DNA of 53,132 nucleotides. It comes from Prevotella sp. (GTDB lineage Bacteria > Bacteroidota > Bacteroidia > Bacteroidales > Bacteroidaceae). The stretch lies in the NCBI GenBank assembly GCA_016285245.1, contig JAEEQH010000021.1, positions 1-53,132 of the forward strand. Direction: 5' to 3'. Made by a program: the position numbers and the translations under genes. The notes under the pieces were generated by a model. It did not search any database. It saw only the letters and a list, made by a program, of their open reading frames with translations, and was not told where the DNA came from. This document shows positions 32,451 through 41,249 of this stretch, piece after piece. Numbering within the stretch: position 1 is the stretch's first letter; each line of letters starts with the position of its first letter.

Positions 32451-33938
32451 ATGTTACGACTAACTAGATTTTTCACCAAGACCTTGTCGCTGCGAATCAG
32501 TCTGACGATTGTTCTGGCGATTGCCGTTCTGCTGACGGCGGCACTGTTCGTGATGTTCCGTTTTTCGCGCAAAGCCCTGAAGGAGGAGGCCTTCGCCAAG
32601 GGTAGTGAGACGGTGGAGGCCGTCGTTCAGAATGTCGACAACATCCTGTTGAGTGTTGAGCAGACGTCCGGCAACTTTTACTGGGACATATTAATGCATA
32701 TGACCGATTCCGACCGCTTGTCGAACGATGTCCGTAGGCTGGTGGAATCGAATCCGCAAATAGACGGCGCAGCCATCGCCTTCGAACCTGGTTATTTCCC
32801 CGGCCATGGGCAGTATAAGATGTTCTATGCCCATCACGCCGGCATGGCGGGTGCCCGCGAGGGTGAATCACCTATTATTATGTCGGCCACCTTTAGTAAT
32901 CGTCCATATACGGAGCAGCGCTGGTATGCCGAGCCGCTGAGAAAGGGAACCCCGTGCTGGGTGAACCCTCTAAAGAATGATGATACCGAGGAGAACGCTC
33001 TCATTACGTTTAGCCTGCCTCTTTACAGCGCGAAAGGTGTTGTGGGAATTCTTGGCGTGGACGTGGCTCTGGCTACCCTTACAGACATTGTGCTTGCTGC
33101 GAAGCCGTCGCCCAATTCCTATGCCTTGATGCTTGGCAGCGACGGCTCATTCATCGTCCATCCCGACACAGACAAACTGATGCATCATACCATCTTCACC
33201 CTGAAACACAAGGATACAGACCCGGAATTCATTGAGACTGCGCGTGCGATGATGGCCGGACGGACGGGCAGTCACCGTTTCAACAACGACGGCACCGACT
33301 GTCTTCTGTTCTATAAACCCTTCCATCGCGACAGCGTTCCCGGTCGGGCGATGATTGAATTAGGGTGGAGTATCGGCGTGGTGTATCCCGTGAATGACAT
33401 CTTCGGCGACTACAACCGTCTTCTCGTTATTGTGATTGCCATCGTCGTGGTGAGCCTGCTATTGCTGTTAGTGCTTTGTAGGGCTTTTACACACCGCCTG
33501 CTGCTGCCCTTGCGAATGTTGACGAACTCCGTTCAGCGTATTGCTGAGGGCGACTATGACAGCACCATTCCCGATAGCTGTCAGCAGGACGAGGTTGGGC
33601 GTTTGCAGGATCACTTTCAGCAGATGCAACAATCTCTGTCACAGCGTGTTGGTGAGCTACAGCAGCTGACAGACGAGTTGAGACGCCACGGCCGCCAGTT
33701 GGAGGAAACCTACGAGCGGGCAAAGGAGGGCGACCGCATGAAGACAGACTTCCTACATAACATGACCAACCAGATGCTAGCCCCCGTCAATGCTATTGCC
33801 GAGAGCGTGGAACGTCTGGGTGACTGTAGCGAGGAAACAGCGCCGCATGACTGTGACATGATACAGAAGCAGGGAAAGATTATCACCGTACTGCTAAACG
33901 ATTTGTTAACCCTGTCGTTAGAGAAACCAAAAGAATGA
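32451..33938 (+). CDS. Cache/HAMP membrane sensor with degenerate, truncated histidine-kinase end
   Basis: 495 aa. TM1 (ISLTIVLAIAVLLTAALFVMF), a periplasmic dCache-like sensor (residues ~40-310, with RWYAEPLRKGTPCWVNP), TM2 (LLVIVIAIVVVSLLLLLVLC), a HAMP domain and a coiled coil. The dimerisation helix reads FLHNMTNQMLAPVNAI, where a kinase has NMSHEIRTPLN. The phosphoacceptor His is Asn, and no ATPase domain follows. It therefore cannot autophosphorylate and may sense ligand as partner of the next gene, whose ATG overlaps its stop. An in-frame TTG at 32433 lies upstream of the -7 box and is rejected as start. Confidence 0.8.
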   Translation: MLRLTRFFTKTLSLRISLTIVLAIAVLLTAALFVMFRFSRKALKEEAFAKGSETVEAVVQNVDNILLSVEQTSGNFYWDILMHMTDSDRLSNDVRRLVESNPQIDGAAIAFEPGYFPGHGQYKMFYAHHAGMAGAREGESPIIMSATFSNRPYTEQRWYAEPLRKGTPCWVNPLKNDDTEENALITFSLPLYSAKGVVGILGVDVALATLTDIVLAAKPSPNSYALMLGSDGSFIVHPDTDKLMHHTIFTLKHKDTDPEFIETARAMMAGRTGSHRFNNDGTDCLLFYKPFHRDSVPGRAMIELGWSIGVVYPVNDIFGDYNRLLVIVIAIVVVSLLLLLVLCRAFTHRLLLPLRMLTNSVQRIAEGDYDSTIPDSCQQDEVGRLQDHFQQMQQSLSQRVGELQQLTDELRRHGRQLEETYERAKEGDRMKTDFLHNMTNQMLAPVNAIAESVERLGDCSEETAPHDCDMIQKQGKIITVLLNDLLTLSLEKPKE

Positions 33939-35746
33939 GGAACATCGCACAACGCATACGCCAGTCGCTCGCACTGAAGCTCAGTCTGGGCATACTACTG
34001 CTCACGATACCCATCTTCGTGGCATCGCTGGGGGTGCTGTTCCTGCAGTCGCGTAATGACATCAAAGAGGAGGCTCGCGAGCGTGCCGCTACTGTCCTGA
34101 ACACGACGATGCACCGTTTGCGCCGTTCCATGAATGCCGTGGAGACGGCTACTGAGGCTAATGCGTGGTATGTCAGGGAGCATATGCAGCCCGACTCGTT
34201 ACTGAGATATACTATGCGTATCGTAGCTCTGAACGGCAACGTCAGTGGCTGTTCTATTACCCCTGAGCCGAACACGTTTCCTGAGTATGGCCGTTACTTC
34301 TCTGCTTATAGCATTCGCCTTGCAGATAGCATCATCACCGTCCGTGAGGGCGAGTATGAGTATTACGAAAAGCCATGGTATGCCTTGGCGAAGCGGTTGG
34401 GTAGGGCATGCTGGACTGATCCCTTTGATGATTTCAACGAGGGGACGCTCTCGGCCAAGGGGTTGATAGCCTCGTATTGCAAGCCCATTTATGCTGTCGA
34501 TGGACACTTCATGGGTGTTATCGCTACTGACCTGGCGTTGAGTACGCTGTCACAGGTTATTAACCGCGAGAAACCCTATCCGAAAGCCTATTTCCAGTTG
34601 CTTGGCTCCAGCGGTAGTGTCTTGGTTGGGCCAGATTCTGTACGCCAGAAAAGAGCGTCTGAGGCAGCGAACTTCGTCTGTAGTGAGGCGGTACCGGGCA
34701 CTTCCTGGACACTGAAACTTGTTTGTCCAGAACGTGACGTCCTGAAGAGTTACTACCGCCTGACGTACATCGTCGCACCGCTTATCGTTATCGGGCTGTT
34801 GCTTATCCTGCTGCTATGCAGCCGCATCGTGACCCATGCCATCAGACCGCTGAACCAGTTGCTGAAGCAGTCGCAGCTGATAGCATCGGGACACTACGAC
34901 GAACAGATAGCGCGCACTGACCGTCAGGATGCCGTAGGACGTCTGCAGAACAGCTTTGCACAGATGCAGGAGGCACTGGACCGGCATATTGATGATATCA
35001 AGATGATGAATGAAGGGGCTGAGCGGCGTAATGAAGAACTGGTGGTGGCAGGAAGAATGGCCGAGGAGTCTGACCGTCAGAAGACGCTCTTCATACAGAA
35101 TATGTCGCACCAGATACGTACGCCGCTGAACATTATCATGGGCGTGTCGCAACTGCTGGGCGACGGCACCAGCGACTATTCGCGTGAAGAAGTGAGCGGA
35201 TTGACTATGATGATGAACCACAACGTGACCACACTCCGTCGTTTGGTGCAGATGCTCTACGACAGCTCGGACCTTGGCATTGCCGAGGAATTGGCCAGTC
35301 ACCAGTATGAGGAAGTGGCGTGCAACGAGATTGTCCGCGAGGCCATCAGCTATACGAACACGCAGTTCCCGGAGATAAAGATAGAATTACAGACCACGCT
35401 GCCTGACACGATGACCATCCATACCAGTCATCTCTATCTGATGCGTAGTCTTCGCGAGATTCTCTACAACTCGGCCAAGTATTCCGATGGTAAGCATATT
35501 TCCGTCCTCGTCACAGCTACCGACGATACCGTTTTCTATATTTTCGAGGACCGTGGCCCAGGCATCTCCGATGGCTATCGCGATCTGATGTTCGTGCCCT
35601 TTACGAAGGTCGACGACCTGTCGGAAGGCCTCGGACTGGGTCTTCCTTTGGCAAAGAGTCATATGAAGAATTTGGGTGGCGACCTGCGACTTGACGACAC
35701 CTACCATGACGGCTGCCGCTTCATCATTGAGGTTCCTTTAAGATAA
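33935..35746 (+). CDS. Cache/HAMP sensor histidine kinase
   Basis: 603 aa with the same plan as the previous protein but a complete kinase. TM1, a dCache-like domain (KPWYALAKRLGRACWTDPF), TM2 (IVAPLIVIGLLLILLLC), HAMP, the H box FIQNMSHQIRTPLNIIMG, the N box LREILYNSAKYS, G1 FEDRGPGISDG and G2 EGLGLGLPLAKSHM. No receiver domain is fused and no response regulator lies in the neighbourhood. ATGA overlap with the upstream gene implies translational coupling. The ligand is unknown; dCache domains commonly bind amino acids or small organic acids. Confidence 0.88.
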   Translation: MRNIAQRIRQSLALKLSLGILLLTIPIFVASLGVLFLQSRNDIKEEARERAATVLNTTMHRLRRSMNAVETATEANAWYVREHMQPDSLLRYTMRIVALNGNVSGCSITPEPNTFPEYGRYFSAYSIRLADSIITVREGEYEYYEKPWYALAKRLGRACWTDPFDDFNEGTLSAKGLIASYCKPIYAVDGHFMGVIATDLALSTLSQVINREKPYPKAYFQLLGSSGSVLVGPDSVRQKRASEAANFVCSEAVPGTSWTLKLVCPERDVLKSYYRLTYIVAPLIVIGLLLILLLCSRIVTHAIRPLNQLLKQSQLIASGHYDEQIARTDRQDAVGRLQNSFAQMQEALDRHIDDIKMMNEGAERRNEELVVAGRMAEESDRQKTLFIQNMSHQIRTPLNIIMGVSQLLGDGTSDYSREEVSGLTMMMNHNVTTLRRLVQMLYDSSDLGIAEELASHQYEEVACNEIVREAISYTNTQFPEIKIELQTTLPDTMTIHTSHLYLMRSLREILYNSAKYSDGKHISVLVTATDDTVFYIFEDRGPGISDGYRDLMFVPFTKVDDLSEGLGLGLPLAKSHMKNLGGDLRLDDTYHDGCRFIIEVPLR

Positions 35747-35753
35747 TAGTCCT

Positions 35754-35812
35754 CCGCTCGGCTCTTCCGCTTCGCTTGTGAAGAATTGTCAATTGTCAGT
35801 TATCAATTGCTT
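35754..35812. repeat. CGCTCGGCT-type dispersed repeat plus ATTGTCA 7-mers
   Basis: CGCTCGGCTCTTCCGCTTCG then CTTGTGAAGAATTGTCA. The 7-mers ATTGTCA, ATTGTCA, GTTATCA and ATTGCTT run into the rfbD frame and encode its last residues. Copies occur at 23535 (reverse) and 43811. Confidence 0.75.
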
Positions 35813-36649
35813 AACGCATTCCGCCAGCGACTCCTCCCAATGGGGGATGTCCAGTGCATAGACCAGCTTGATCTTGGTCTTGTCAAGCACAGAGTAGTGT
35901 GGACGACGGGCTGGGGTGGGGTATTCCGACGTGTGCAACGGACGGACACGGCATGTCGTGATGTCTGCCAGACGGTGGATGGCCTTCGTGAAGTCGTACC
36001 ACGACGTCACACCCTCGTTCGAGAAGTGGAAGATGCCGGGCACGATACCCTGGTCGATGGCGGCGAAGATGGCCACGGCCAGGTCGCGGGCATACGTCGG
36101 CGTGCCTATCTGGTCGAAGATGACACCCAGCTCCGCCTTCTCCTTGCCTAAGCGTAGCATTGTCTTTACAAAGTTGTTGCCGAAGGTGGAGTATAGCCAC
36201 GCCGTGCGGATAATCATCGTCCGTCGGCAGGCCGCCATGACGGCCTCCTCGCCAGCAAGCTTCGTACGGCCGTAGACGCTGTCGGGACAGACTGCGTCGG
36301 TCTCAACGTATGGCGTATGGTTAGTACCGTCGAAGACGTAGTCGGTGGAGATCTGGACCATCCAGCCGCCGCGCTTCTCTACGGCAGCGGCCAGGTAGCC
36401 GGGTGCCACGTGGTTCAGCAGGTCGCACAGTGCGGTGTTCTCCTCGGCCTTGTCGACGGCGGTGTAAGCTGCGCAGTTGACGATGCCGTCAATCTGGTTC
36501 TCACTTACGAACCTCTCCACGGCCTCGCTGTCGGTGATGTCCAGTTCCTGGACGTCAGTATTATAATAGGTATGCTCAGTATGCATCTGCTCCAGCAGCT
36601 GCATCTCGTTGCCTAGTTGTCCGTTACATCCGGTAATCAGTATGTTCAT
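35789..36649 (-). CDS. rfbD: dTDP-4-dehydrorhamnose reductase
   Basis: 286-aa short-chain dehydrogenase for the last step of dTDP-L-rhamnose synthesis. Seen: Rossmann motif NILITGCNGQLGNEM, STDYVFDG, the catalytic YGRTK pair and TAWLYSTFGNNF. The other rfb genes are not in the window. The last residues (about QLITDN) are encoded by the flanking 7-bp repeat, so the natural C-terminus may have been reshaped. DUF4924 is directly upstream with no gap. Confidence 0.93.
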   Translation of the reverse strand: MNILITGCNGQLGNEMQLLEQMHTEHTYYNTDVQELDITDSEAVERFVSENQIDGIVNCAAYTAVDKAEENTALCDLLNHVAPGYLAAAVEKRGGWMVQISTDYVFDGTNHTPYVETDAVCPDSVYGRTKLAGEEAVMAACRRTMIIRTAWLYSTFGNNFVKTMLRLGKEKAELGVIFDQIGTPTYARDLAVAIFAAIDQGIVPGIFHFSNEGVTSWYDFTKAIHRLADITTCRVRPLHTSEYPTPARRPHYSVLDKTKIKLVYALDIPHWEESLAECVKQLITDN

Positions 36650-37195
36650 CTATTCAAATTTCAGTCCTTCTTCTTTGTCTTTCTTATAGTAGTCGGAGAG
36701 CATCCCGATAAAGGTGGTGATCTCCTTTACGGCGTGCGCCGTGTTGGGGGTGATCTCTTTCTTCTGCAGACGCAGCATCATTACGCCGTAGAGGGCGTTC
36801 ATGCACGTCTCTATCTCGTTCTCCTGCTTGTCGGCACCGCGGTTGCGCAGCTCGACAATGAACGGTAGCACCTTGTAGTAGGCGGCGTTGTAGAACGGGA
36901 ACTTTGGCGACGCCAACAACTGCTGGTGCAGGTCGCTGAGCATCTGCATCGTGACACGGTTTATCTGCAGGTGCCCCTGCTCGCGGCATCCCTCCTGGTT
37001 CATCATACGTATGAGGTTGCCAAACCAGTCCACCTCCTCCTCTTTCTGTTCGTCGGTGTAGTCGAAGCGCTCGACGTACTCCGCCTTGATGCGCTGCAGC
37101 GAGCAGCCGAAGGCGCGTATCGTGTCCTCCACCTGCCACATATAGAGCAAGTATTCGGCAATGTTCTTCTTTCTAAGTTCTTGAGCTATAAACAC
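36650..37195 (-). CDS. DUF4924-family protein
   Basis: 181-aa helical cytoplasmic protein of unknown function, starting FIAQELRKKNIAEYLLYMWQ, which I recognise as the Bacteroidetes DUF4924 pattern. The start codon is GTG, preceded by an A-rich AAAGGTG. It immediately precedes rfbD, and the LysE-type gene lies about 50 bases upstream; all are minus strand. Confidence 0.75.
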   Translation of the reverse strand: MFIAQELRKKNIAEYLLYMWQVEDTIRAFGCSLQRIKAEYVERFDYTDEQKEEEVDWFGNLIRMMNQEGCREQGHLQINRVTMQMLSDLHQQLLASPKFPFYNAAYYKVLPFIVELRNRGADKQENEIETCMNALYGVMMLRLQKKEITPNTAHAVKEITTFIGMLSDYYKKDKEEGLKFE

Positions 37196-37247
37196 CTTTG
37201 ATATCTACGTTTTAGCGATTTTTTTTACCTTTTTCCTTTTTTCTCTT

Positions 37248-37910
37248 TTACCATCTCAGCAGGTTCGTGGTTGTGCCTAGCAGCATGATGATGGAGCCGA
37301 TGATCACGGCCACACCGATAACCTGGTTGATGAGTTTGATGCCGTTGTTGTCGAACTTCGTGCGAATCTGGTCGACGAGCCAAGTCAGCCCCCACCACCA
37401 TAACATGGCACCGCCGACGATGCTTGCGAAGCCCACGAGCATCTCGAACGGATGGCTGGGCAGCACGAAGGCAAACTGTGCGAACATGGCCAGGAAGAGG
37501 AAGATAATCAGGGGGTTCGAGAACGTCACCAGGAAGGCCGTCCACGTGTTGTACCACAGTGTGCCCTTCTGCTGTCCAGACTGGTGCATCTTCTTCGTCG
37601 GGTCTGTGCGGTAGGTGTAGAATCCGAAGCACAACAGCATGATGCTACCTGCTATCTGCAAATAGAAACGGTTCTGGTCGTTGCTGATGAGGTCCATGAC
37701 GAACGACATACCAAAACCGGCGATGGCGGCATAGATGATGTCGCTGATGGCTGCCCCTAGTCCTGTGGCGAAGCCGTACCACCGTCCCTTGTTCAGTGTG
37801 CGCTGGACACAGAGGATGCCCACCGGCCCCATCGGCGCCGATGCTATCATCCCAATGAGCATACCCTTGAAGATGAAGTCCAGGATGTTGATAGGCATGT
37901 GGAATGGCAT
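37248..37910 (-). CDS. LysE/RhtB-family translocator
   Basis: 220-aa inner-membrane protein with about six hydrophobic helices. The start (FKGMLIGMIASAPMGPVGILCVQRTL) carries the LysE signature G..(I/A)..PMGPV. It probably exports amino acids or related metabolites; the substrate is unknown. The -7 box ends 8 bases before the ATG. Confidence 0.85.
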   Translation of the reverse strand: MPFHMPINILDFIFKGMLIGMIASAPMGPVGILCVQRTLNKGRWYGFATGLGAAISDIIYAAIAGFGMSFVMDLISNDQNRFYLQIAGSIMLLCFGFYTYRTDPTKKMHQSGQQKGTLWYNTWTAFLVTFSNPLIIFLFLAMFAQFAFVLPSHPFEMLVGFASIVGGAMLWWWGLTWLVDQIRTKFDNNGIKLINQVIGVAVIIGSIIMLLGTTTNLLRW

Positions 37911-37918
37911 ATCGCCGA

Positions 37919-37926
37919 CAAAGGTA
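37919..37926 (-). promoter_or_regulatory. -7 box of the LysE-type gene, 8 bases before the ATG
   Basis: TACCTTTG on the minus strand, another candidate leaderless arrangement. Confidence 0.6.
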
Positions 37927-37952
37927 CAATTTTTTATGCAGTTTATGAAGAT

Positions 37953-37996
37953 AAAGAAGTTAAAGAAGTTAAAGAAGGCAGGAAGTTAGGAAGTTT
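37953..37996. repeat. AAAGAAGTT 9-bp repeats in the divergent LysE/ROK promoter region
   Basis: AAAGAAGTT, AAAGAAGTT and AAAGAAGGC, then two AGGAAGTT units. A related AGAAGTTAA repeat lies after ilvC at 8607-8631. Confidence 0.6.
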
Positions 37997-38000
37997 TCGC

Positions 38001-38008
38001 TATCTTTG
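38001..38008 (+). promoter_or_regulatory. -7 box of the ROK gene
   Basis: TATCTTTG with a 39-nt gap to ATG 38048. The -33 position is occupied by the AGGAAGTT repeat. Confidence 0.6.
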
Positions 38009-38047
38009 CACCAAACTAAGAACAAAAAATTAAAAACAATTGGAATC

Positions 38048-39031
38048 ATGAACGAACAGCAAAGCAACAAACCGTACGTCATCGGTTTGGACCTTGGGGG
38101 AACGAACTCCGTCTTTGGCATCGTCGATGCACAGGGTGATATCAAGGCCACCACAGCCATCAAGACTGGTGGCTTCGCAACGGCCGCAGACTACGTCAAT
38201 GCCTGTATCGAGGCACTGCAGGTCATCATCGGACAGGTGGGCGGCATCGGCACCATCAAGGCGATGGGCATCGGAGCTCCTAACGCCAATTATTATAATG
38301 GTACGATAGAGTTTGCCCCTAACCTGTCGTGGGCTCATGACGGCGTGGTGCCCCTGGCTGATATGTTCAGCCAGGCGTTGGGCATCCCCGTGGCCATGAC
38401 CAACGATGCCAATGCTGCCGCCGTCGGCGAGATGGTCTATGGCGTGGCACGCGGCATGAAGAACTTCATCGTCATCACCCTCGGCACGGGTGTCGGCTCG
38501 GGCATCGTTGTCAACGGACAATTGCTCTATGGCCACGATGGCTTCGCCGGTGAGCTGGGCCATGTGACGATGATACGTGGTGAGGAAGGTCGTCTCTGCG
38601 GTTGCGGGCGTACGGGCTGTCTGGAGACCTACTGCTCGGCAACGGGTGTGGCACGCACGGCACGCGAGCTGCTGGCAAAGACCGACCGCCCGTCGCTGCT
38701 ACGCAACATGAAGGCCGAGGACATCACCTCGCTCGATGTCGCCATAGCCGCCGGCAAGGGCGACAATCTAGCCAACGAGATCTATCAGTTCACGGGAAAG
38801 ATGCTGGGCGAGGCGTGTGCCGACTTCGCAGCCTTCTCGTCGCCCGAAGCTTTTATTTTCTTCGGTGGTATGGTGAAGGCCGGCGAGCTCATCATGAAAC
38901 CCATCCGCGAGGCTTACGATGCTCATGTCATGCCCATCTTCCGCGGCAAGGCGCAGTTCCTTGTCAGCGGTCTCGACGGTGCTTCGGCAGCCGTCCTTGG
39001 TGCTTCGGCCATCGGCTGGGAGATACAGTAA
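38048..39031 (+). CDS. ROK-family sugar kinase (probable glucokinase)
   Basis: 327 aa. The N-terminal phosphate loop VIGLDLGGTNSVFGIVD, catalytic region MTNDANAAAVGEMV, GTGVGSGIVVNGQL, and the ROK zinc/substrate motif GELGHVTMIRGEEGRLCGCGRTGCLETYCS are all present. It probably phosphorylates glucose. ATG 38048 is chosen over an upstream in-frame start because it follows the promoter by a normal leader and gives the family N-terminus. Convergent with pheS. Confidence 0.9.
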   Translation: MNEQQSNKPYVIGLDLGGTNSVFGIVDAQGDIKATTAIKTGGFATAADYVNACIEALQVIIGQVGGIGTIKAMGIGAPNANYYNGTIEFAPNLSWAHDGVVPLADMFSQALGIPVAMTNDANAAAVGEMVYGVARGMKNFIVITLGTGVGSGIVVNGQLLYGHDGFAGELGHVTMIRGEEGRLCGCGRTGCLETYCSATGVARTARELLAKTDRPSLLRNMKAEDITSLDVAIAAGKGDNLANEIYQFTGKMLGEACADFAAFSSPEAFIFFGGMVKAGELIMKPIREAYDAHVMPIFRGKAQFLVSGLDGASAAVLGASAIGWEIQ

Positions 39032-39090
39032 TCAAAAGAGACGCTGTGTCTAAAAACAAGTTAGTTTGTTAACTTATTCTAGTCTTAACG

Positions 39091-40149
39091 TTAGTCGGCG
39101 GCCTCGAACTCCTCGAGGAAGCGGGTGTCGTTCTCAGAGAACAGACGGAGGTCGTTGACGCGGTACTTCAGGTTCGTGATGCGCTCGACGCCCATGCCAA
39201 AGGCATAGCCAGAGTAGATCTTCGAGTCAATGCCGCATTGCTCGAGTACGTTCGGGTCGACCATGCCGCAACCGAGAATCTCCACCCAGCCGGTGTGCTT
39301 ACAGAAGCCGCAGCCCTCGCCGCCACAGATGAAGCACGAGATGTCCATCTCGGCACTGGGCTCGGTGAAGGGGAAGTATGAGGGGCGCAGACGGATCTTC
39401 GTGTCGGCGCCGAACATCTCCTTGGCGAAGCTGAGGAGAACCTGCTTCAGGTCGGTGAACGACACGTTCTTGTCGATGTACAGACCCTCCACCTGGTGGA
39501 AGAAGCAGTGGGCACGGGCGGTGATGGCCTCATTGCGGTAGACACGGCCAGGGCAGATGACGCGGATGGGTGCCGTCAGCTTGCCGTTCTCGTCGTGCAT
39601 ACGCTCCATGACACGTGCCTGGACGCTCGACGTGTGTGAGCGCAGCAGAATGTTCTTGGTGACGTCGTCGGGATGCTGCGAGACGAAGAACGTGTCCTGC
39701 ATGTCACGGGCGGGATGGTCGGCGGCGAAGTTCATCTTCGTGAACACGTGGAGGTCGTCCTCCACCTCGGGACCGTCGGCCAGCACGAAGCCCATGCGCG
39801 AGAAGATGTCGATAATCTCGTTCGTCACGATGGTCAGCGGGTGGCGTGTGCCCAGCTTCACGGGGTAGGGGGTACGCGTCAGGTCGATGGCTTCGTCGCC
39901 CGTCTCCTGTGTCTCGCACGCCTCGCGCAGCTGGTTGATGCGCTCCGTAGCCAGCGTCTTCAGCTCGTTGATCTTCATGCCAACAGTCTTTTTCTGGTCG
40001 GTAGCGACGTTGCGGAAGTCGTTCATCAGGGCTGTAATCTCACCCTTCTTACTGAGGTATTTCAGTCTCAGCTGTTCCACCTCCTCAGCGTTCTTAGCGC
40101 TTAGTGTCTGTACTTCTTTCAGAAGCTCGTCTATCTTGTCGATAATCAT
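39091..40149 (-). CDS. pheS: Phenylalanyl-tRNA synthetase alpha subunit
   Basis: 352 aa from MIIDKIDELLKEVQ. It has an N-terminal coiled coil, then the class II core (TRTPYPVKLGTRHPLTIVTNEI, LLRSHTSSVQARVM, FHQVEGLYIDKNVSF, RPSYFPFTEPSAEMDI) with the Cys-rich CGGEGCGFCKHTGW variant common in Bacteroidetes. It needs pheT, which is not in this window. A longer frame to 40182 would start at the promoter and is rejected. Confidence 0.95.
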   Translation of the reverse strand: MIIDKIDELLKEVQTLSAKNAEEVEQLRLKYLSKKGEITALMNDFRNVATDQKKTVGMKINELKTLATERINQLREACETQETGDEAIDLTRTPYPVKLGTRHPLTIVTNEIIDIFSRMGFVLADGPEVEDDLHVFTKMNFAADHPARDMQDTFFVSQHPDDVTKNILLRSHTSSVQARVMERMHDENGKLTAPIRVICPGRVYRNEAITARAHCFFHQVEGLYIDKNVSFTDLKQVLLSFAKEMFGADTKIRLRPSYFPFTEPSAEMDISCFICGGEGCGFCKHTGWVEILGCGMVDPNVLEQCGIDSKIYSGYAFGMGVERITNLKYRVNDLRLFSENDTRFLEEFEAAD

Positions 40150-40179
40150 AGCAAAAACAGTTTTTTCAAAATTTGCGTG

Positions 40180-40187
40180 CAAAGGTA
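40180..40187 (-). promoter_or_regulatory. -7 box of pheS
   Basis: TACCTTTG on the minus strand, about 30 bases before ATG 40149. A divergent TAACTTTG lies at 40231-40238 for the next gene. Confidence 0.6.
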
Positions 40188-40230
40188 GAAAAAAAAACTG
40201 AATTATGAATTATGAAACAAAAAAAATATG

Positions 40231-40238
40231 TAACTTTG
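40231..40238 (+). promoter_or_regulatory. -7 box of the DUF4348-like lipoprotein gene
   Basis: TAACTTTG, 24 bases before ATG 40263. Confidence 0.55.
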
Positions 40239-40262
40239 CACGTTGATTTGAGAGAATAGCTC

Positions 40263-41105
40263 ATGAATAGGCTTTCTATAGCGGTCGTAGCGCTGGTATT
40301 GCTGATGCTGTCGTGCAAAGGAAACCGGACGGCGAGTCCCGTTGAGGTTCCCGCAGATTCTGTGGCGTCTGAAGTGGCTGACACGGAGGATGTGGACACG
40401 CTGGAGCAGCTGATTGCCGACACACCGATGCCGCAGGCTGCCGACGAGCTGTTCGACGACTTCCTCTTCAATTTTGTGGCCAACAAGCGTCTGCAGATGG
40501 AGCGTGTGCTCTTCCCGCTGACGACGACGCGCAATGGCGACACGACGCAGATGGCGCGTGACGACTGGCGGATGGAGCGGTTCTTCATGCGTCAGGGCTA
40601 CTACACACTGCTCTTCGGCTCGCGTAGCGAGATGGCCCAGATGAACGACACGTCGCTGACGGAGGCCACCGTCGAGAAGATCTACTTCAACACCGGGGCC
40701 GTCATCCAGTACAAGTTCCGCCGTCTGCGCGGCGCGTGGATGCTGACACAGGTAGACACGCAGCCCATTCAGGCCAACGCCAATGCCTCGTTCCTGCAGT
40801 TCTACCACCGCTTCGTCACCGACTCGCTGTTCCAGGGCGAGAGTCTTGAGGCTGAGGTGCAGTTCGAAGGCCCTGATCCTGACGACGACTTTGCAAAGAT
40901 GGAGGGCATCCTGACACCCGACACGTGGCCGGCCTTCGCTCCGGAGCTGCCCGACAAGATGATTTATAACATCGTCTACGGTCCTCGCAAGCCCCGTACC
41001 GATCGCATCATCTTCATGCTGCGAGGCATTGCCAATGGCTTGGAGACGGAGTTGACTTTCCGCCGGCACGGTGACCAGTGGCGGTTGGCGATGATGAAGG
41101 AGTGA
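40263..41105 (+). CDS. Lipoprotein, DUF4348-like
   Basis: 280 aa. A lipoprotein signal (MNRLSIAVVALVLLMLSC, lipobox LMLS-C) is followed by an acidic linker and a compact alpha/beta domain (DELFDDFLFNFVANKRLQMERVLFPL ... FRRHGDQWRLAMMKE). The pattern matches Bacteroidales DUF4348 proteins as I recall them; the function is unknown. It is the first gene before the GAGGAAS array and murB. Confidence 0.65.
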   Translation: MNRLSIAVVALVLLMLSCKGNRTASPVEVPADSVASEVADTEDVDTLEQLIADTPMPQAADELFDDFLFNFVANKRLQMERVLFPLTTTRNGDTTQMARDDWRMERFFMRQGYYTLLFGSRSEMAQMNDTSLTEATVEKIYFNTGAVIQYKFRRLRGAWMLTQVDTQPIQANANASFLQFYHRFVTDSLFQGESLEAEVQFEGPDPDDDFAKMEGILTPDTWPAFAPELPDKMIYNIVYGPRKPRTDRIIFMLRGIANGLETELTFRRHGDQWRLAMMKE

Positions 41106-41111
41106 TTTTTC

Positions 41112-41244
41112 GAGGAAGGAGAAACGAGGAACGAGGAACGAGGAGGGAGGAACGAGGAAGGAGGAACGAGGAAGGAGAAACGAGGAAGGAGAAACGAGGA
41201 AGGAGGAACGAGGAAGGAGGAACGAGGAAGGAGGAACGAGAAAC
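41112..41244. repeat. Heptanucleotide array GAGGAAS, 19 units, before murB
   Basis: Nineteen consecutive 7-bp units, mostly GAGGAAC and GAGGAAG, often alternating, with a few GAGAAAC and one GAGGAGG. It is preceded by TTTTTC, as is the 4-unit array of the same family at 49198-49225. It ends 5 bases before the murB ATG and so forms its leader. Confidence 0.95.
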
Positions 41245-41249
41245 GAGTA

